Positions 17,437 to 26,223 are shown, numbered from the stretch's first letter. The stretch is 64,000 nt of DNA from Deltaproteobacteria bacterium (GCA_003235365.1 QJWJ01000527.1:1-64000), one strand, 5' to 3'. Program-made: numbers and translations. Notes: generated by a model not told the origin, from the letters alone.

Positions 17437-17850
17437 TCAGCCCCCGTCGGTGCTGGCGTCGGCTGTGGACGCATCCGACGATGGCGCTGCTGGCCCAGCT
17501 TCGGGGCTGGCCGACGCCGCGGGACCGGCGTCGGTCGGCGAAGTTGGACCGGAATCCGTCATCGAGCCGCCCTCGGGGCTGGTCGGTTTCATGCCACCGT
17601 CTGAGGGCGCGGCGTCGCCCATGGGGCCGCCGTCTGATGGGCCGCCGTCTGTCGGGTTCGATGGGGAGTCGTCGGTCTGAGCCGGATCGTCGGTATCTGT
17701 CGGCGCGTCGTCGGTCGACCCGCCGCTGTCGACGGTGCCGGAGGGCCCCGGATCCTCGGTCGCGCCGATCTTCGTTCGGTCGATGTCGGCGATCAGGGTG
17801 CAACCACTCGACAAACCCAGGATCAACAAACCACAAGACAGAAGACGCAT
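17437..17850 (-). CDS. Short Asp/Gly/Ser-rich lipoprotein (137 aa)
   Basis: The second of two adjacent ATGs (17850) has GAGG six bases upstream and gives a perfect lipoprotein signal, LSSGC. It is followed by TLIADIDRTKIG, a start often seen in polyangial lipoproteins. Everything after that is low complexity (Asp, Gly, Ser, Thr, Pro, Ala), ending without a globular domain. In related proteins such a linker usually leads to a folded domain, so this may be a C-terminally truncated copy or a surface stalk. Confidence 0.7.
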   Translation of the reverse strand: MRLLSCGLLILGLSSGCTLIADIDRTKIGATEDPGPSGTVDSGGSTDDAPTDTDDPAQTDDSPSNPTDGGPSDGGPMGDAAPSDGGMKPTSPEGGSMTDSGPTSPTDAGPAASASPEAGPAAPSSDASTADASTDGG

Positions 17851-18026
17851 CATCAACCTCGGTATAGGCGCTCGACCATTGGGTGCGCCAGCAGACCCAC
17901 CCAAAAAGCCCCGGCATAATCCCAGAGGCCCCCACCCCAGGCAAGTCGCGTTCGGGTATCGTCGGCTGCGCACCGCTGGTCCGGCCAATCGGTGGCGCCC
18001 CGAATTTGCGCGGCTCAGCCGGCGTG

Positions 18027-18956
18027 ATGGCGCACCATCCCGGACCCATGGCTTCCCCCGAACGCCCCGCTGCCGGCGCGGTGCAGGTTCACCTGCTCGA
18101 CGGCACTTTCGAACTGTACCGCGCGCATTTCGGCGCCCCGCGCGTTCAAGCTCCCGATGGCCGTGAAGTTGGCGCAACGCGCGGCCTGCTGCGGAGCTTC
18201 TGGAGTCTGCTGCGCCGACCGGGGGTCACTCACGTCGCCTGCGCTTTCGATCACGTCATCGAGTCGTTTCGAAACGAGCTGTTCGACGGCTACAAGACGG
18301 GCGACGGCATCGAGCCCGACCTGTGGCAGCAGTTCGAGCTCGCCGAACGGGCGTGTCGCGCACTCGGTATCGTGACGTGGCCGATGGTCGAGTTCGAGGC
18401 AGACGATGCGCTGGCCACTGCCTGCGCTCGCTTTCGCGTGCTGCCCGAGGTGCAACGGGTGGTGATCTGCTCCCCCGACAAAGACCTGGCTCAGTGTGTC
18501 GCGGATGAGAAGGTCGTCCTGTGGGATCGCATTCGCGACAAGGAGACGGATCGCGACGGGGTGCTGGCAAAGTTCGGCGTCCTACCCGAATCGATCCCCG
18601 ACTATCTCGCGTTGGTCGGAGACACCGCGGACGGCATTCCGGGAATACCGCGCTGGGGGGCCAAGAGCGCTGCGGCGGTGCTCGCCCACTATGGCCACGT
18701 CGAAGACATTCCAGACGACTCGGCACGCTGGGAGGTCGCGGTGCGTGGGGCCAAGGCGCTCGCGGAGAATCTTCGGGAGCGTCGCGACGCGGCGCGCTTG
18801 TACCGAACTTTGGCGACGTTGCGCACGGACGTCCCGTTGCCGGAGGACCTCGAAGCGTTGCGCCACACCGGGGTGGACCGAGCCCAGCTCGAGGCGCTCT
18901 GCGCGGAGCTGGGTGACGACGGATTCGTGGCGCGCACCGCCGCGCAAGCGACGTAG
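18027..18956 (+). CDS. 5'-3' exonuclease, PolA N-domain/FEN type (309 aa)
   Basis: A stand-alone FEN-type nuclease domain. HLLDGTFELYR near the start, the acidic FEADDALATACAR and ICSPDKDLAQCV motifs that bind the catalytic metals, and a helix-hairpin-helix region at DYLALVGDTADGIPGIP and WGAKSAAAVLAHYG all match. It lacks polymerase domains. Possible roles are Okazaki fragment processing or flap removal. Start choices are ATG 18027 or 18048; neither has a strong ribosome site, and the open frame extends to 17883. It diverges from the short lipoprotein gene. Confidence 0.85.
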   Translation: MAHHPGPMASPERPAAGAVQVHLLDGTFELYRAHFGAPRVQAPDGREVGATRGLLRSFWSLLRRPGVTHVACAFDHVIESFRNELFDGYKTGDGIEPDLWQQFELAERACRALGIVTWPMVEFEADDALATACARFRVLPEVQRVVICSPDKDLAQCVADEKVVLWDRIRDKETDRDGVLAKFGVLPESIPDYLALVGDTADGIPGIPRWGAKSAAAVLAHYGHVEDIPDDSARWEVAVRGAKALAENLRERRDAARLYRTLATLRTDVPLPEDLEALRHTGVDRAQLEALCAELGDDGFVARTAAQAT

Positions 18957-19154
18957 CTGCCGTTCCCGCGTGCCAGGAATTGTCCCCGCCGCCGCCGGGG
19001 TTGGTACATAGTGCCAAGCGCGGCCCGCGGCGCTCGCCCGGACCCGGTGGAGCAACAGGACATGAATCAGTTCACGCAAGCATGCGTATCGCCGGTGGCG
19101 ACGGACCGTGGGCGCCCGACGACCGTGCAGCAATCGCGCCCGCGCAGGCGCTAC

Positions 19155-19922
19155 ATGAACCGTCTCTTCAGGATGGCCGTCGCGACCCTCGGGGGCGTCA
19201 CGTTTGCCGGCGCTGCGCTCGCGGATGACGGCGTGTTCGCGCAGCCCGAGTCGTTTGGCGCGCAACTGCTCCCGCCTCCACCTCCTCCGGCACAGGATCC
19301 CGCGCAGGCCGCGACGGTGCAGCGGCTCGACCAAGCCGAGCGCGAGGATTCCGGGCGCGGCTTGCAGTTCGTGTGGCTGACCCCTGAGGTCGGATTTCAG
19401 TGGGCGTCGTTTGGCCTGCTGAGCAACTCGGATCTGCTCGATGGCGACGTCGTCCCGGACAGTGCGTTGGGCCTCGTGCTTGGCGGCGGTGTCGGAGCGC
19501 GTTTGCTGTATTTCACTGCCGGTGCGCGGTTTCGCTACGGGCTGCTCGACGACCTTCACCTGTGGACCCTCGATCTCGAGGTAGCGTTGCGCGTCCCGAA
19601 GGGTCGGCTCGAGCCGTATGCATTCGTAGCGGCGGGCTACGCGCGCGGTGCGAACTTCAAGGCGCAGGATGCCGTCGAGGCGCTGGGTGATTCGACGGGC
19701 GATCTGACACTTGGCGGGATCGATGCGCGCTTGGGCGGGGGCGTGGACTACTTCGTCACTCCGGTCTTCTCCGTCGGAGGGCGCCTCGAAGCAGATCTGT
19801 TGTTCCTCAGTCGCGATGCGGTGTTGGAATCGGAAACTGGCCAGGACAGCGTCTACGCCAAGGACGGGTCGGGGATTGGGCTGAGCGCCGCGGGATTCGT
19901 AGACCTCGGGCTCCACTTCTGA
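19155..19922 (+). CDS. Outer-membrane beta-barrel protein (255 aa)
   Basis: A Sec signal peptide (ending AGAALAD) is followed by a Pro-rich segment and a ~190-residue domain of alternating strands with Gly and aromatic residues, ending in Phe (DLGLHF). This is a small outer-membrane barrel layout. Start 19155 gives a normal signal peptide. An ATG at 19062 has a better ribosome site (GGAG/AGGA) but would add 31 basic residues ahead of it. The PrsW protease gene begins six bases after its stop, suggesting one operon. Confidence 0.72.
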   Translation: MNRLFRMAVATLGGVTFAGAALADDGVFAQPESFGAQLLPPPPPPAQDPAQAATVQRLDQAEREDSGRGLQFVWLTPEVGFQWASFGLLSNSDLLDGDVVPDSALGLVLGGGVGARLLYFTAGARFRYGLLDDLHLWTLDLEVALRVPKGRLEPYAFVAAGYARGANFKAQDAVEALGDSTGDLTLGGIDARLGGGVDYFVTPVFSVGGRLEADLLFLSRDAVLESETGQDSVYAKDGSGIGLSAAGFVDLGLHF

Positions 19923-19928
19923 GGGGTC

Positions 19929-21056
19929 GTGAGTCAGGTCGTCGCAAACTTGCTCGCGCTGCTGTTGGCGGCGGCGCTTTTCGTCGCGGCGTACCGCCTG
20001 CTGCGCCACCGCTGTAGCCTGTCGAAGCGGAATCTGGCTGTCCTGGTCCTATCGGGGGGAGCGTTCGCTGCTGGTTGCTGGTTCATCGAAGGGTGGTTCT
20101 GGGAGCTTTCCGGGTTGAGCCTCATTGCTCGCCCCGAGACGACCCTCGCTGCCATCCTCGCCATGTTGCTGTTTGCCGCTCCGCTCGAGGAGGGTGTCAA
20201 GCTGCTCGTCGTTTGGGCCGTTCACCAGCTGGGCCGTTTGCGAAAACCGGCGGACGGTCTCGTCGCGGCGGTTTCGGTCGCAGCTGGGTTTGCCGTGTCC
20301 GAGTCGTACTTCTACTTGCGCACGGACCAGCAGCAGCCCCTGCTCGAGGCGAGGATCGCCATGGGCGTGTTTGCTCACGTGTTCTTTGCTGGTGCCTGGG
20401 GCACGGTTCTCGGCACGCGATCGAGGGTGCACCTGCTGAGCTTCACGTGGTTTGCGGCCATGACCGTTCACGGGCTGTTCGATCACATCGTTTTTGGTCG
20501 TGGTGAAGGGACATTGGTCATCGCGTTGCCGATGCTGGCGATGATGGCGGGGTTGTCGTGGTTGGCGATCAAGGACGTGCGTCGCGGCGAAGTGTTTACG
20601 GTGCACGAACAGGGGGGACTCGTGCCGCCCTCGTTGCGCGACATTCGTCGCGCCATGCGGCGGCGCGAGCGGCCGCTCATGTTTCGCTGGATCGTCTTGG
20701 GCGCTTTCGTGACGACCGGAGTCGTGCTGGCGTTTCTCGCTGGCGCCGTCGCGCTCGGGCATCAGATCGGTGTGGACTTCTCGGTCGCCGACGAGGCGGA
20801 CGTGCGTTCGAATGGACCGCTGGTTCTGTTGGGAGCCGCGGTGCTTGCAGCGTTTCCCGTGGCCGGCTTTCTGGTGGCGCGGGCGAGCATGAGTCAGAGC
20901 GTCTTGGAGCCGGCAATGGGCGCGGCTTTGGCGATCACGGCGGTGGTGGCGCTGCTATCGCTTGCCGCCCCGGTGGCAGTCGTGTTTGCGCTTGCCGTCG
21001 CACCAGTGGCGTTTGCCGTGGCGTGCGTTGGCGCCTGGTTTGGCATTTCTCGTTGA
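19929..21056 (+). CDS. PrsW-family intramembrane protease (375 aa)
   Basis: A multi-pass membrane protein (about nine hydrophobic segments) with the three PrsW/CAAX-related motifs: EEGVK at 87-91, FAVSE at 121-125 and HGLFD at 181-185, plus His150 in another helix. In Bacillus, PrsW cleaves an anti-sigma factor; the substrate here is unknown. The GTG start at 19929 follows GAGGGG. About 150 residues of extra membrane segments follow the catalytic core. Co-transcription with the barrel protein is likely. Confidence 0.82.
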   Translation: MSQVVANLLALLLAAALFVAAYRLLRHRCSLSKRNLAVLVLSGGAFAAGCWFIEGWFWELSGLSLIARPETTLAAILAMLLFAAPLEEGVKLLVVWAVHQLGRLRKPADGLVAAVSVAAGFAVSESYFYLRTDQQQPLLEARIAMGVFAHVFFAGAWGTVLGTRSRVHLLSFTWFAAMTVHGLFDHIVFGRGEGTLVIALPMLAMMAGLSWLAIKDVRRGEVFTVHEQGGLVPPSLRDIRRAMRRRERPLMFRWIVLGAFVTTGVVLAFLAGAVALGHQIGVDFSVADEADVRSNGPLVLLGAAVLAAFPVAGFLVARASMSQSVLEPAMGAALAITAVVALLSLAAPVAVVFALAVAPVAFAVACVGAWFGISR

Positions 21057-21092
21057 CTTTCTCGCTGACTAGGCGACGGGGAGCGTGCCGGT

Positions 21093-21476
21093 CTACCGCT
21101 CATCCTCGGCGCGCTCGTACTCGTCCATCGTGCTGTTGTCGAGCGCCGTGCTGTTGTCGAGCGCCGTGCTGTTGTCGAGCGCCGTGCTGTAGTCGAACGC
21201 TTGCCACGGCAGCGGGGTTTGTCCCGCCGAAGTAACCAGAACCGATTGCAGCTGGAGGCGACGCTGTGCGGAAAGTGAACTTCCATCAGCTTCGGCAACC
21301 TCGACTCGCTGCAGGGCGCGCCGGGCTCGCATGTGTGTTTCTCTAGCTACGATCATCATTCCCAATTCACCAAGTGTTCGAGGCAACGTGTAACTGAGCG
21401 GATGATCCAACGCCGTCTCGATTTCGAGAACCACGAGCCTACCTTCGCCTTCGATGAAACGAACCTTCGAGCGCAT
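21093..21476 (-). CDS. Hypothetical protein with a tandem TALDNS repeat tail (127 aa)
   Basis: The ATG at 21476 is preceded by GAAGGGGG, so translation is likely. Residues 1-60 look like a small beta/alpha domain (MRSKVRFIEGEGRLVVLEIE...) similar in feel to PilZ-sized modules, but I cannot assign a family. Near the C-terminus four copies of an 18-bp repeat encode six-residue units (STALDN), followed by an acidic end. It ends 36 bases from the prsW-like gene on the other strand. Confidence 0.6.
   Translation of the reverse strand: MRSKVRFIEGEGRLVVLEIETALDHPLSYTLPRTLGELGMMIVARETHMRARRALQRVEVAEADGSSLSAQRRLQLQSVLVTSAGQTPLPWQAFDYSTALDNSTALDNSTALDNSTMDEYERAEDER
21130..21201. repeat. 18-bp tandem repeat inside a coding region
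   Basis: Three perfect copies of GTGCTGTTGTCGAGCGCC (21130-21183) are followed by a fourth with three changes. The period is a multiple of three, so copy-number change would add or remove six residues without breaking the host gene. Confidence 0.9.
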
Positions 21477-22328
21477 TCCGACGTACCCCCTTCACAGACG
21501 CTGACGCGACGAACCTTGTCTCACTTTTTGGAGGTACCCGCAACCCGACAATGTTCGGCCGTTGCACGAGTGTTACGTGTGCCTCTCTCCCACAAGGGCA
21601 CGCACGTGGAATGAACGGCTCGTGCGTCGTCCTCCGCGGTGTGGCGTCTTCGTGGCGATTCAGAGACGATCACTCGGAGCGCGCCCCTCGGCAAATCGAA
21701 GCACACTGACGTTGCCTTGCGGACTGGTCATTCGTCACAGGGCCGCACACGCGACGCGACAGCGCTTGCGTGATCACGTGTTGCGACACCGCCGTTGCAG
21801 GGGCTGCGCGTTTGCCAAAGAAGGCGGGAGACCGTCTGTGAAATCTCTGCTGGGACGCGCCGCATCACACTGAATCTCGCCTCTTTCACAGCGAATGCGC
21901 GACGCTCGGACCGCCACCCGCGGTGTTGCCCAGGTCGAGCGGTCTGGGTAGGGCGGGGTCGCAGGTGGAGGGGTGGCTCGTAGGTGTCCTGCGCACCTGT
22001 GGGGCGGCACTTCCGACGCGAGCGGGCCGCGGTGGGTCGTGAAACGGGCCAATGGGTGGTGAATTCGTCTAGGTGACCGAGCACCGTTTCCGTGTCGGTC
22101 TTGCCCCGCCCGGCGGGCGAGCGTCGTGACGCGGCCTTCCGATGTCATGCGTTTCGGTCGGCATTCTCGGTCTTTCTCGGCTGCTTGCCCGCCGTCGTCC
22201 GCGCGAACCGAGGCCTCCTTCAACTCGAAGAGCGCCTGACTTTCGTGCCCGCTCGTTGATGCATCGCCCACCCAGGTCGCCGGTAGCGTTTCTCTGCGGG
22301 CGCTCGCGGAGCGCTCGGTGTATGCCAG
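21477..22328. other. Large apparently non-coding region
   Basis: About 850 bases between a minus-strand gene and mlaE. Several open frames exist (the longest about 190 codons, on the minus strand). They are Arg/Pro/Ser/His-rich, have no ribosome site and show no domain, so I do not call them. No tRNA cloverleaf, terminator or repeat was seen. Promoters for both flanking genes must lie here. Confidence 0.45.
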
Positions 22329-23183
22329 GTGCGAGTGGTTCAAGACTTTTCACTCTTCCCCCAGCGACCGGGGTCCAAGCGTAGCAGCCTCATCGGCAGG
22401 CTCGGTGGCGCGACGGTTGGGTACTGGAGGTTCTACAGCCGCTTGTTCATCACGCTGGGCCGTGCGCTCGCCTCGGCTTTCGAGCCGGGTGCCGCGGCAG
22501 CTGCCGTGAGTCGTCGTGTCATGGTGCGACAGGTGTTCTTCACTGGCTTCGAAGCGTTGCCCTTGGTGAGTGTGATGGCGCTGCTCGTTGGGGCCACCAT
22601 CATCATTCAGGCGCAGCTGGTTTCACCACTCCCCGGCGAAGTGCTGGGCAAGGTGTTGGTTGCCGTCGTGCTACGCGAGGTGGCCCCGTTGACCACCGCG
22701 CTGGTCGTCGCCGGCCGTTCAGGAACGGCGATGGCCACCGAACTCGGAAACATGAAGGTCAACGACGAGGTGCTCGGATTGGTGTCGCTCGGCATCAACC
22801 CCTATCGGTTCATCGTGTTTCCGCGCCTGGTTGGCACGGTGATAAGCGTGCTCGTATTGACGGTGTATTTCGGAACCCTGGCGATCATCGGGGGGTACGC
22901 AGTCACTGCCGTCATCGGACGAACGTCGTTCGCAGCGATGCAGTCCGGTTTCACCGACGCGTTGGTCCCGTTGGATTTGCCGTTGTTCGTGATCAAAGGG
23001 AGTGGTCTCGGCGTCATCGTCGGTTGGCTTTGTTGCCATTTCGGTCTCGAGGTGGGCGCTTCTCCTACCGAGGTGCCTCAGCGCGCCAGTCAGGCGGTCG
23101 TATTTGGGATGCTGGCGTGCGTCGTGCTCAACACGTTGCTCACCGTGGGCTTCTACTGGATCGCGGGACCACCCCTGCGTTGA
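22329..23183 (+). CDS. mlaE: MlaE-type ABC transporter permease
   Basis: A 284-aa MlaE/YrbE permease. It has the N-terminal amphipathic segment (VGYWRFYSRLFITLGRAL), then MALLVGATIIIQAQ, the conserved REVAPLTTALVVAGRSGTA loop, and MKVNDEVLGLVSLGINPYRF at the ATPase interface. About five membrane segments are visible. MlaE works with MlaF and an MCE-domain protein to move phospholipids between the inner and outer membranes. The start is a GTG at 22329 (another GTG lies six bases on). The partner ATPase follows 103 bases later, but no MCE protein is present. Confidence 0.88.
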   Translation: MRVVQDFSLFPQRPGSKRSSLIGRLGGATVGYWRFYSRLFITLGRALASAFEPGAAAAAVSRRVMVRQVFFTGFEALPLVSVMALLVGATIIIQAQLVSPLPGEVLGKVLVAVVLREVAPLTTALVVAGRSGTAMATELGNMKVNDEVLGLVSLGINPYRFIVFPRLVGTVISVLVLTVYFGTLAIIGGYAVTAVIGRTSFAAMQSGFTDALVPLDLPLFVIKGSGLGVIVGWLCCHFGLEVGASPTEVPQRASQAVVFGMLACVVLNTLLTVGFYWIAGPPLR

Positions 23184-23286
23184 GCGACGATCGACGAAAT
23201 GAGCGTCGCTGCGTCGTCGCGTTCGCTCTTCTGGGCGTGCCCCCGTGGGGGGCGGGCTCGCGTGGGTCTTGTCACAGGGGGCGGCT

Positions 23287-24033
23287 GTGCCAGACTCGTG
23301 CCCGGTGTCCGGGATTCATCTCGACAACGCGTGGTTCAGCTACGGCGAGCACGTCGTCCTCGGCGGTGCGACGCTGCGATTGGAGCGCGGCGAAAGCGCC
23401 GTGGTCACGGGTGCCAATGCCTCTGGCAAGTCGACGTTGCTCTACGTGTGTGCCGGATTGATGCCCATGGCTAGAGGGACGTTGCGCCTGGGAGATCTCA
23501 AAGTCGATGGGTTGCATTCCGCCGAGCTGTTTCGTCGGGGGATCCGCTGTGGCGTCGTGTTTCAAGAAGGCGGGCTCGTGTCCAACATGAACGCGCTTGC
23601 GAACGTGGCACTGCCGCTCCGCTATCACGCCGACGTCTTGGGGCTCGATGGTGCCGAGATCGAACGTCGCGCCAAGCGCGCACTGGACCGCGTCCGCATC
23701 GCTGAGTCCCAATACTACACGCTGCCAGCTCACCTCTCTTTCGGCGTTCGCAAGCGCCTGGCGTTGGCTCGCGCCATTGCCGTCGAGCCGAGCTTTTTCT
23801 TCTTCGACGATCCAGACGTAGGTCTCGATCCGCGCACCGCGGCTCTCGTTCACGAAATCTTGTGCCAGTTTCGAGACGATCCGTCGGTGACGATGTTGGT
23901 AGCAACGAATCGCGACCTGCTCATCGATCGGCTACAGGTGCGCGGTCTGGTGTTGCGTCGTGGCGTGCTCACCGATCAGAACGACGGACCCCACTCGATG
24001 TGGGAAACGGTTGCGCCCACGGCCGCCCGGTGA
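23287..24033 (+). CDS. Degenerate MlaF-like ABC ATPase (248 aa)
   Basis: An ABC ATPase domain next to mlaE. The Walker A loop is intact (GANASGKST, 42-50). Three other catalytic features are altered. The signature reads LSFGV (150-154) instead of LSGG-. Walker B ends in Asp174-Asp175 where Asp-Glu is expected. The H-loop His is Asn208 (VATNRD). ATP binding looks possible but hydrolysis is doubtful, so this may be a regulatory or structural nucleotide-binding subunit. The GTG start at 23287 has AGGGGG six bases upstream; the frame is open further back to 23245. Confidence 0.82.
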   Translation: MPDSCPVSGIHLDNAWFSYGEHVVLGGATLRLERGESAVVTGANASGKSTLLYVCAGLMPMARGTLRLGDLKVDGLHSAELFRRGIRCGVVFQEGGLVSNMNALANVALPLRYHADVLGLDGAEIERRAKRALDRVRIAESQYYTLPAHLSFGVRKRLALARAIAVEPSFFFFDDPDVGLDPRTAALVHEILCQFRDDPSVTMLVATNRDLLIDRLQVRGLVLRRGVLTDQNDGPHSMWETVAPTAAR

Positions 24034-24049
24034 GGGACGAACACACCTG

Positions 24050-24637
24050 ATGAATCCCACCGACAAGCGTGCGTTGCGTTCCCGTCTCAAGGCCGCGCGG
24101 CTCCGCCTGTTGCCCGCTGAACGCAGCGAAGCCAGCGCGCGACTGTGCGCCGGCCTACTGCGCAGTCGAGTCGTTCTCGGTGCTGAAGCTGTGGCGCTGT
24201 TTTGGCCGATGATCGAGTTGGGCGAGTTGGATCTGGAGCAAGTCGACGTGCACCTGCGGCAGGCAGGGGTTCGAGTCTACTATCCGTTCATGCACGGTGG
24301 TGCCCACGGGTTTGCCTTGACGACGAGCGTTGGCGACCTAGAGGTGGGCGCGCGAGGCTTCAGGCAACCTTCGCCGCGTTGTCCCGTCGCTCAGCGGGGT
24401 GATATCGACGTGATCGTCGCGCCGGCGCTAGCCCTCACGGCCGAGGGCGTTCGTTTGGGATATGGCGCAGGTTTCTACGACAGGGTCGTGCCACTGTTAC
24501 GGCCCTCGGCGAAGGTAATCGGGACTTGCTATCGTCATGAGCTCCTGCGGGAGCTTCCGAGCGATGCCCATGACCAGCGCGTCGACGTCGTCGCGACCGA
24601 TTCAGGTGTGACCGCCGTTGGCATCGCAGTGGGCTGA
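24050..24637 (+). CDS. 5-formyltetrahydrofolate cyclo-ligase
   Basis: A 195-aa MTHFS/YgfA enzyme that converts 5-formyl-THF to 5,10-methenyl-THF with ATP. The N-terminal KRALRSRLKAARLRL helix, a mid FWPMIELGELDL strand and the signature RLGYGAGFYDR are present. The ATG at 24050 lies 16 bases after the ATPase gene ends, with GAGGG at long spacing, so it is probably in the mla transcript, although the functions are unrelated. In many bacteria this gene pairs with zapA-ssrS, which are not seen here. Confidence 0.88.
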   Translation: MNPTDKRALRSRLKAARLRLLPAERSEASARLCAGLLRSRVVLGAEAVALFWPMIELGELDLEQVDVHLRQAGVRVYYPFMHGGAHGFALTTSVGDLEVGARGFRQPSPRCPVAQRGDIDVIVAPALALTAEGVRLGYGAGFYDRVVPLLRPSAKVIGTCYRHELLRELPSDAHDQRVDVVATDSGVTAVGIAVG

Positions 24638-24993
24638 ACTGTCGAGTAGCGCTTTGGGGTGGGGTGACGGCGCGAGCGTCCGCTAGCTTCGCGCTCGCGG
24701 CCCCACGGCTACCACGAAAGCGATTGTCGTGGAAACGTTTCCATCCGATCGGCCGAACCTCGTGTCTTCGTTGCCCCGGATGTCCCGGTGGGTTTTGGCA
24801 TGCTCGATTCGAAGTCTCGGGCGGTCGTCACGGGTGCGGCGTAAGTGTCAGTAAGTTTGGTTGTTTCGGCTGTACGCCGACTCCGTCGGTCGGGTTGGGA
24901 GTCGACGGTGCGGGACCCAAAGGACGCGCTTTCGACTCGCCCCAACGCCGCTTGACGTCGATGGATGGGCGCGCGACGCTCGCTTCGGGTCAC
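24638..24993. other. Intergenic region before the glyoxalase II-like gene
   Basis: About 355 bases. The downstream frame is open back to 24664, but the extra peptide is Arg/Cys/Gly-rich without homology to the family N-terminus. The region contains a perfect 14-bp palindrome, listed separately. Confidence 0.4.
24730..24743. promoter_or_regulatory. Perfect 14-bp palindrome resembling a LacI-family operator
   Basis: TGGAAACGTTTCCA reads the same on both strands. A central CG flanked by A/T-rich half sites is the pattern of LacI/PurR/GalR-family operators. It lies about 250 bases upstream of the glyoxalase II-like start and just after the cyclo-ligase gene. No LacI-type regulator gene is in the window. 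Confidence 0.4.
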
Positions 24994-25779
24994 ATGTTGG
25001 TAGAACGCATCTGGACAGGCAATTCGTTCCGCAACTTCAACTATCTGATCGCTTGCGAACAATCGGGTGAGGCGTTGGCGATCGATCCGCTGGACCATCA
25101 GAAGTGTTTGGCACGAGCCAAGGACCGCGGATGGGAGATCACCACCGTGCTCAACACCCACGAACATGGCGATCACACCGGCGGCAACGCTGCCGTCATC
25201 GGTGCGACTGGCGCGCGCTTGTTGGCTCATCATGCCGCCAGTATTCCCGGGGTCGATCAAGGGCTCGAGGCGGGCGACGTGATCAAGGTCGGGCAGAGCG
25301 TCGAACTCGAGGTCCTCGACACACCGGGTCATACGATGAGTCACGTGTGTTTGCTATCTCATACGAATACGCCGGCATTGTTCTGTGGCGATACGCTGTT
25401 CAACGCGGGCGCGGGCAACTGTCACAATGGCGGACACCCCAAAGAGCTCTATGGCACCTTCGCCCAGCAGCTGTTCAAGTTGAGCGACGCGACTCTCGTT
25501 TACCCGGGACACGACTACTTCGCCAACAACCTGAAGTACACCCTCGACCGTGAACCCGACAATGCCAGGGCTGGGGAAGTCCTGCGGCAAGTGGAGGTTC
25601 AGGACCCTGAGAGCTCGATCGTCTCGACGCTCGGTCTCGAGAAGGAGGTCAACACGTTTTTTCGATTGCAGAGTCCGAGTGTGATTCGCAGGCTGCGCGA
25701 GCGCTTCCCGGAGATTGGTGAAGCGCCCAGCCCAGAAACGGTATTCCTCAAGCTCCGCGAGTTGCGGAACAGCTGGTAG
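24994..25779 (+). CDS. gloB: Hydroxyacylglutathione hydrolase-like (glyoxalase II) enzyme
   Basis: A 261-aa metallo-beta-lactamase-fold enzyme of the glyoxalase II type. It has THEHGDHTGG for the metal site, LDTPGHTMSHV with a later His ligand, ALFCGDTLFNAGAGNC with the bridging Asp, and YPGHDY with the final His. The N-terminus MLVERIWTGNSFRNFNYLI fits GloB, which hydrolyses S-lactoylglutathione. The length is typical. Related thioesterases or persulfide dioxygenases are less likely given the C-terminal extension. ATG 24994 is chosen; ATG 24961 would add 11 residues. Confidence 0.85.
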   Translation: MLVERIWTGNSFRNFNYLIACEQSGEALAIDPLDHQKCLARAKDRGWEITTVLNTHEHGDHTGGNAAVIGATGARLLAHHAASIPGVDQGLEAGDVIKVGQSVELEVLDTPGHTMSHVCLLSHTNTPALFCGDTLFNAGAGNCHNGGHPKELYGTFAQQLFKLSDATLVYPGHDYFANNLKYTLDREPDNARAGEVLRQVEVQDPESSIVSTLGLEKEVNTFFRLQSPSVIRRLRERFPEIGEAPSPETVFLKLRELRNSW

Positions 25780-25911
25780 AGTCCTCTCGCAACGGGCGCG
25801 CTGGCGGTGGTCGTCTTTCTCGATCGTTCGGTGACTGCTCCGAAGCTTGTCGGGGATTGATTCGCTTCGGCGGCCCACGCACGCCAGGCAGCGAAAGCAT
25901 GTGCAGATCGC

Positions 25912-26223
25912 TTACTGGATGACTTCGGCCACGAGCACGAAGGGTGAAACCACGACGCTCTGAAACGGCTTTTCGTCTTGCGCGTGCCATGCGTTGAGCT
26001 GGCTCGCTGCCGGTCGCAGGAGTTGACCCAGTGCGATCCAACGCTCCACGGAGGTCACGTCGTCTTCAGCGATCGCAATGGCGGCGTCCATCAGTGCCAG
26101 CGGTGGCTTCACGAGGAAGATCGCCTCGCGTTCGTGTTGTGCCCGCAGCTCTCCCCAGGACAGCGGCTGACACTGTCGCTCCAAGCGCCGACGCAGCGAT
26201 CCCGGGCCGTCGTGTGATTGCAC
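25912..26223 (-). CDS. DUF2288 family protein (103 aa)
   Basis: A small soluble protein matching the DUF2288 pattern: an early LSWGEL segment, FLVKPPLALMDAAIAIAEDD, SVERWIALGQL, and a closing VVVSPFVLVAEV strand. The family has no known function. The start used is a GTG at 26223 without a clear ribosome site. It ends towards the gloB-like gene and diverges from the DACNV gene. Confidence 0.7.
   Translation of the reverse strand: MQSHDGPGSLRRRLERQCQPLSWGELRAQHEREAIFLVKPPLALMDAAIAIAEDDVTSVERWIALGQLLRPAASQLNAWHAQDEKPFQSVVVSPFVLVAEVIQ

Noticed and set aside
16987-17604. 205-codon plus-strand frame across the 21-bp repeat
   Set aside because: The repeat length alternates between 20 and 21, so the peptide is not periodic. 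It also runs into the antisense strand of the short lipoprotein gene.
18582-20009. 475-codon minus-strand frame
   Set aside because: It is antisense to the exonuclease and the barrel gene, and is rich in Arg/Gln/His without motifs.
21774-22343. 189-codon minus-strand frame in the large spacer
   Set aside because: It has no ribosome site or domain, and a His/Arg/Pro/Ser bias expected of non-coding GC-rich DNA.
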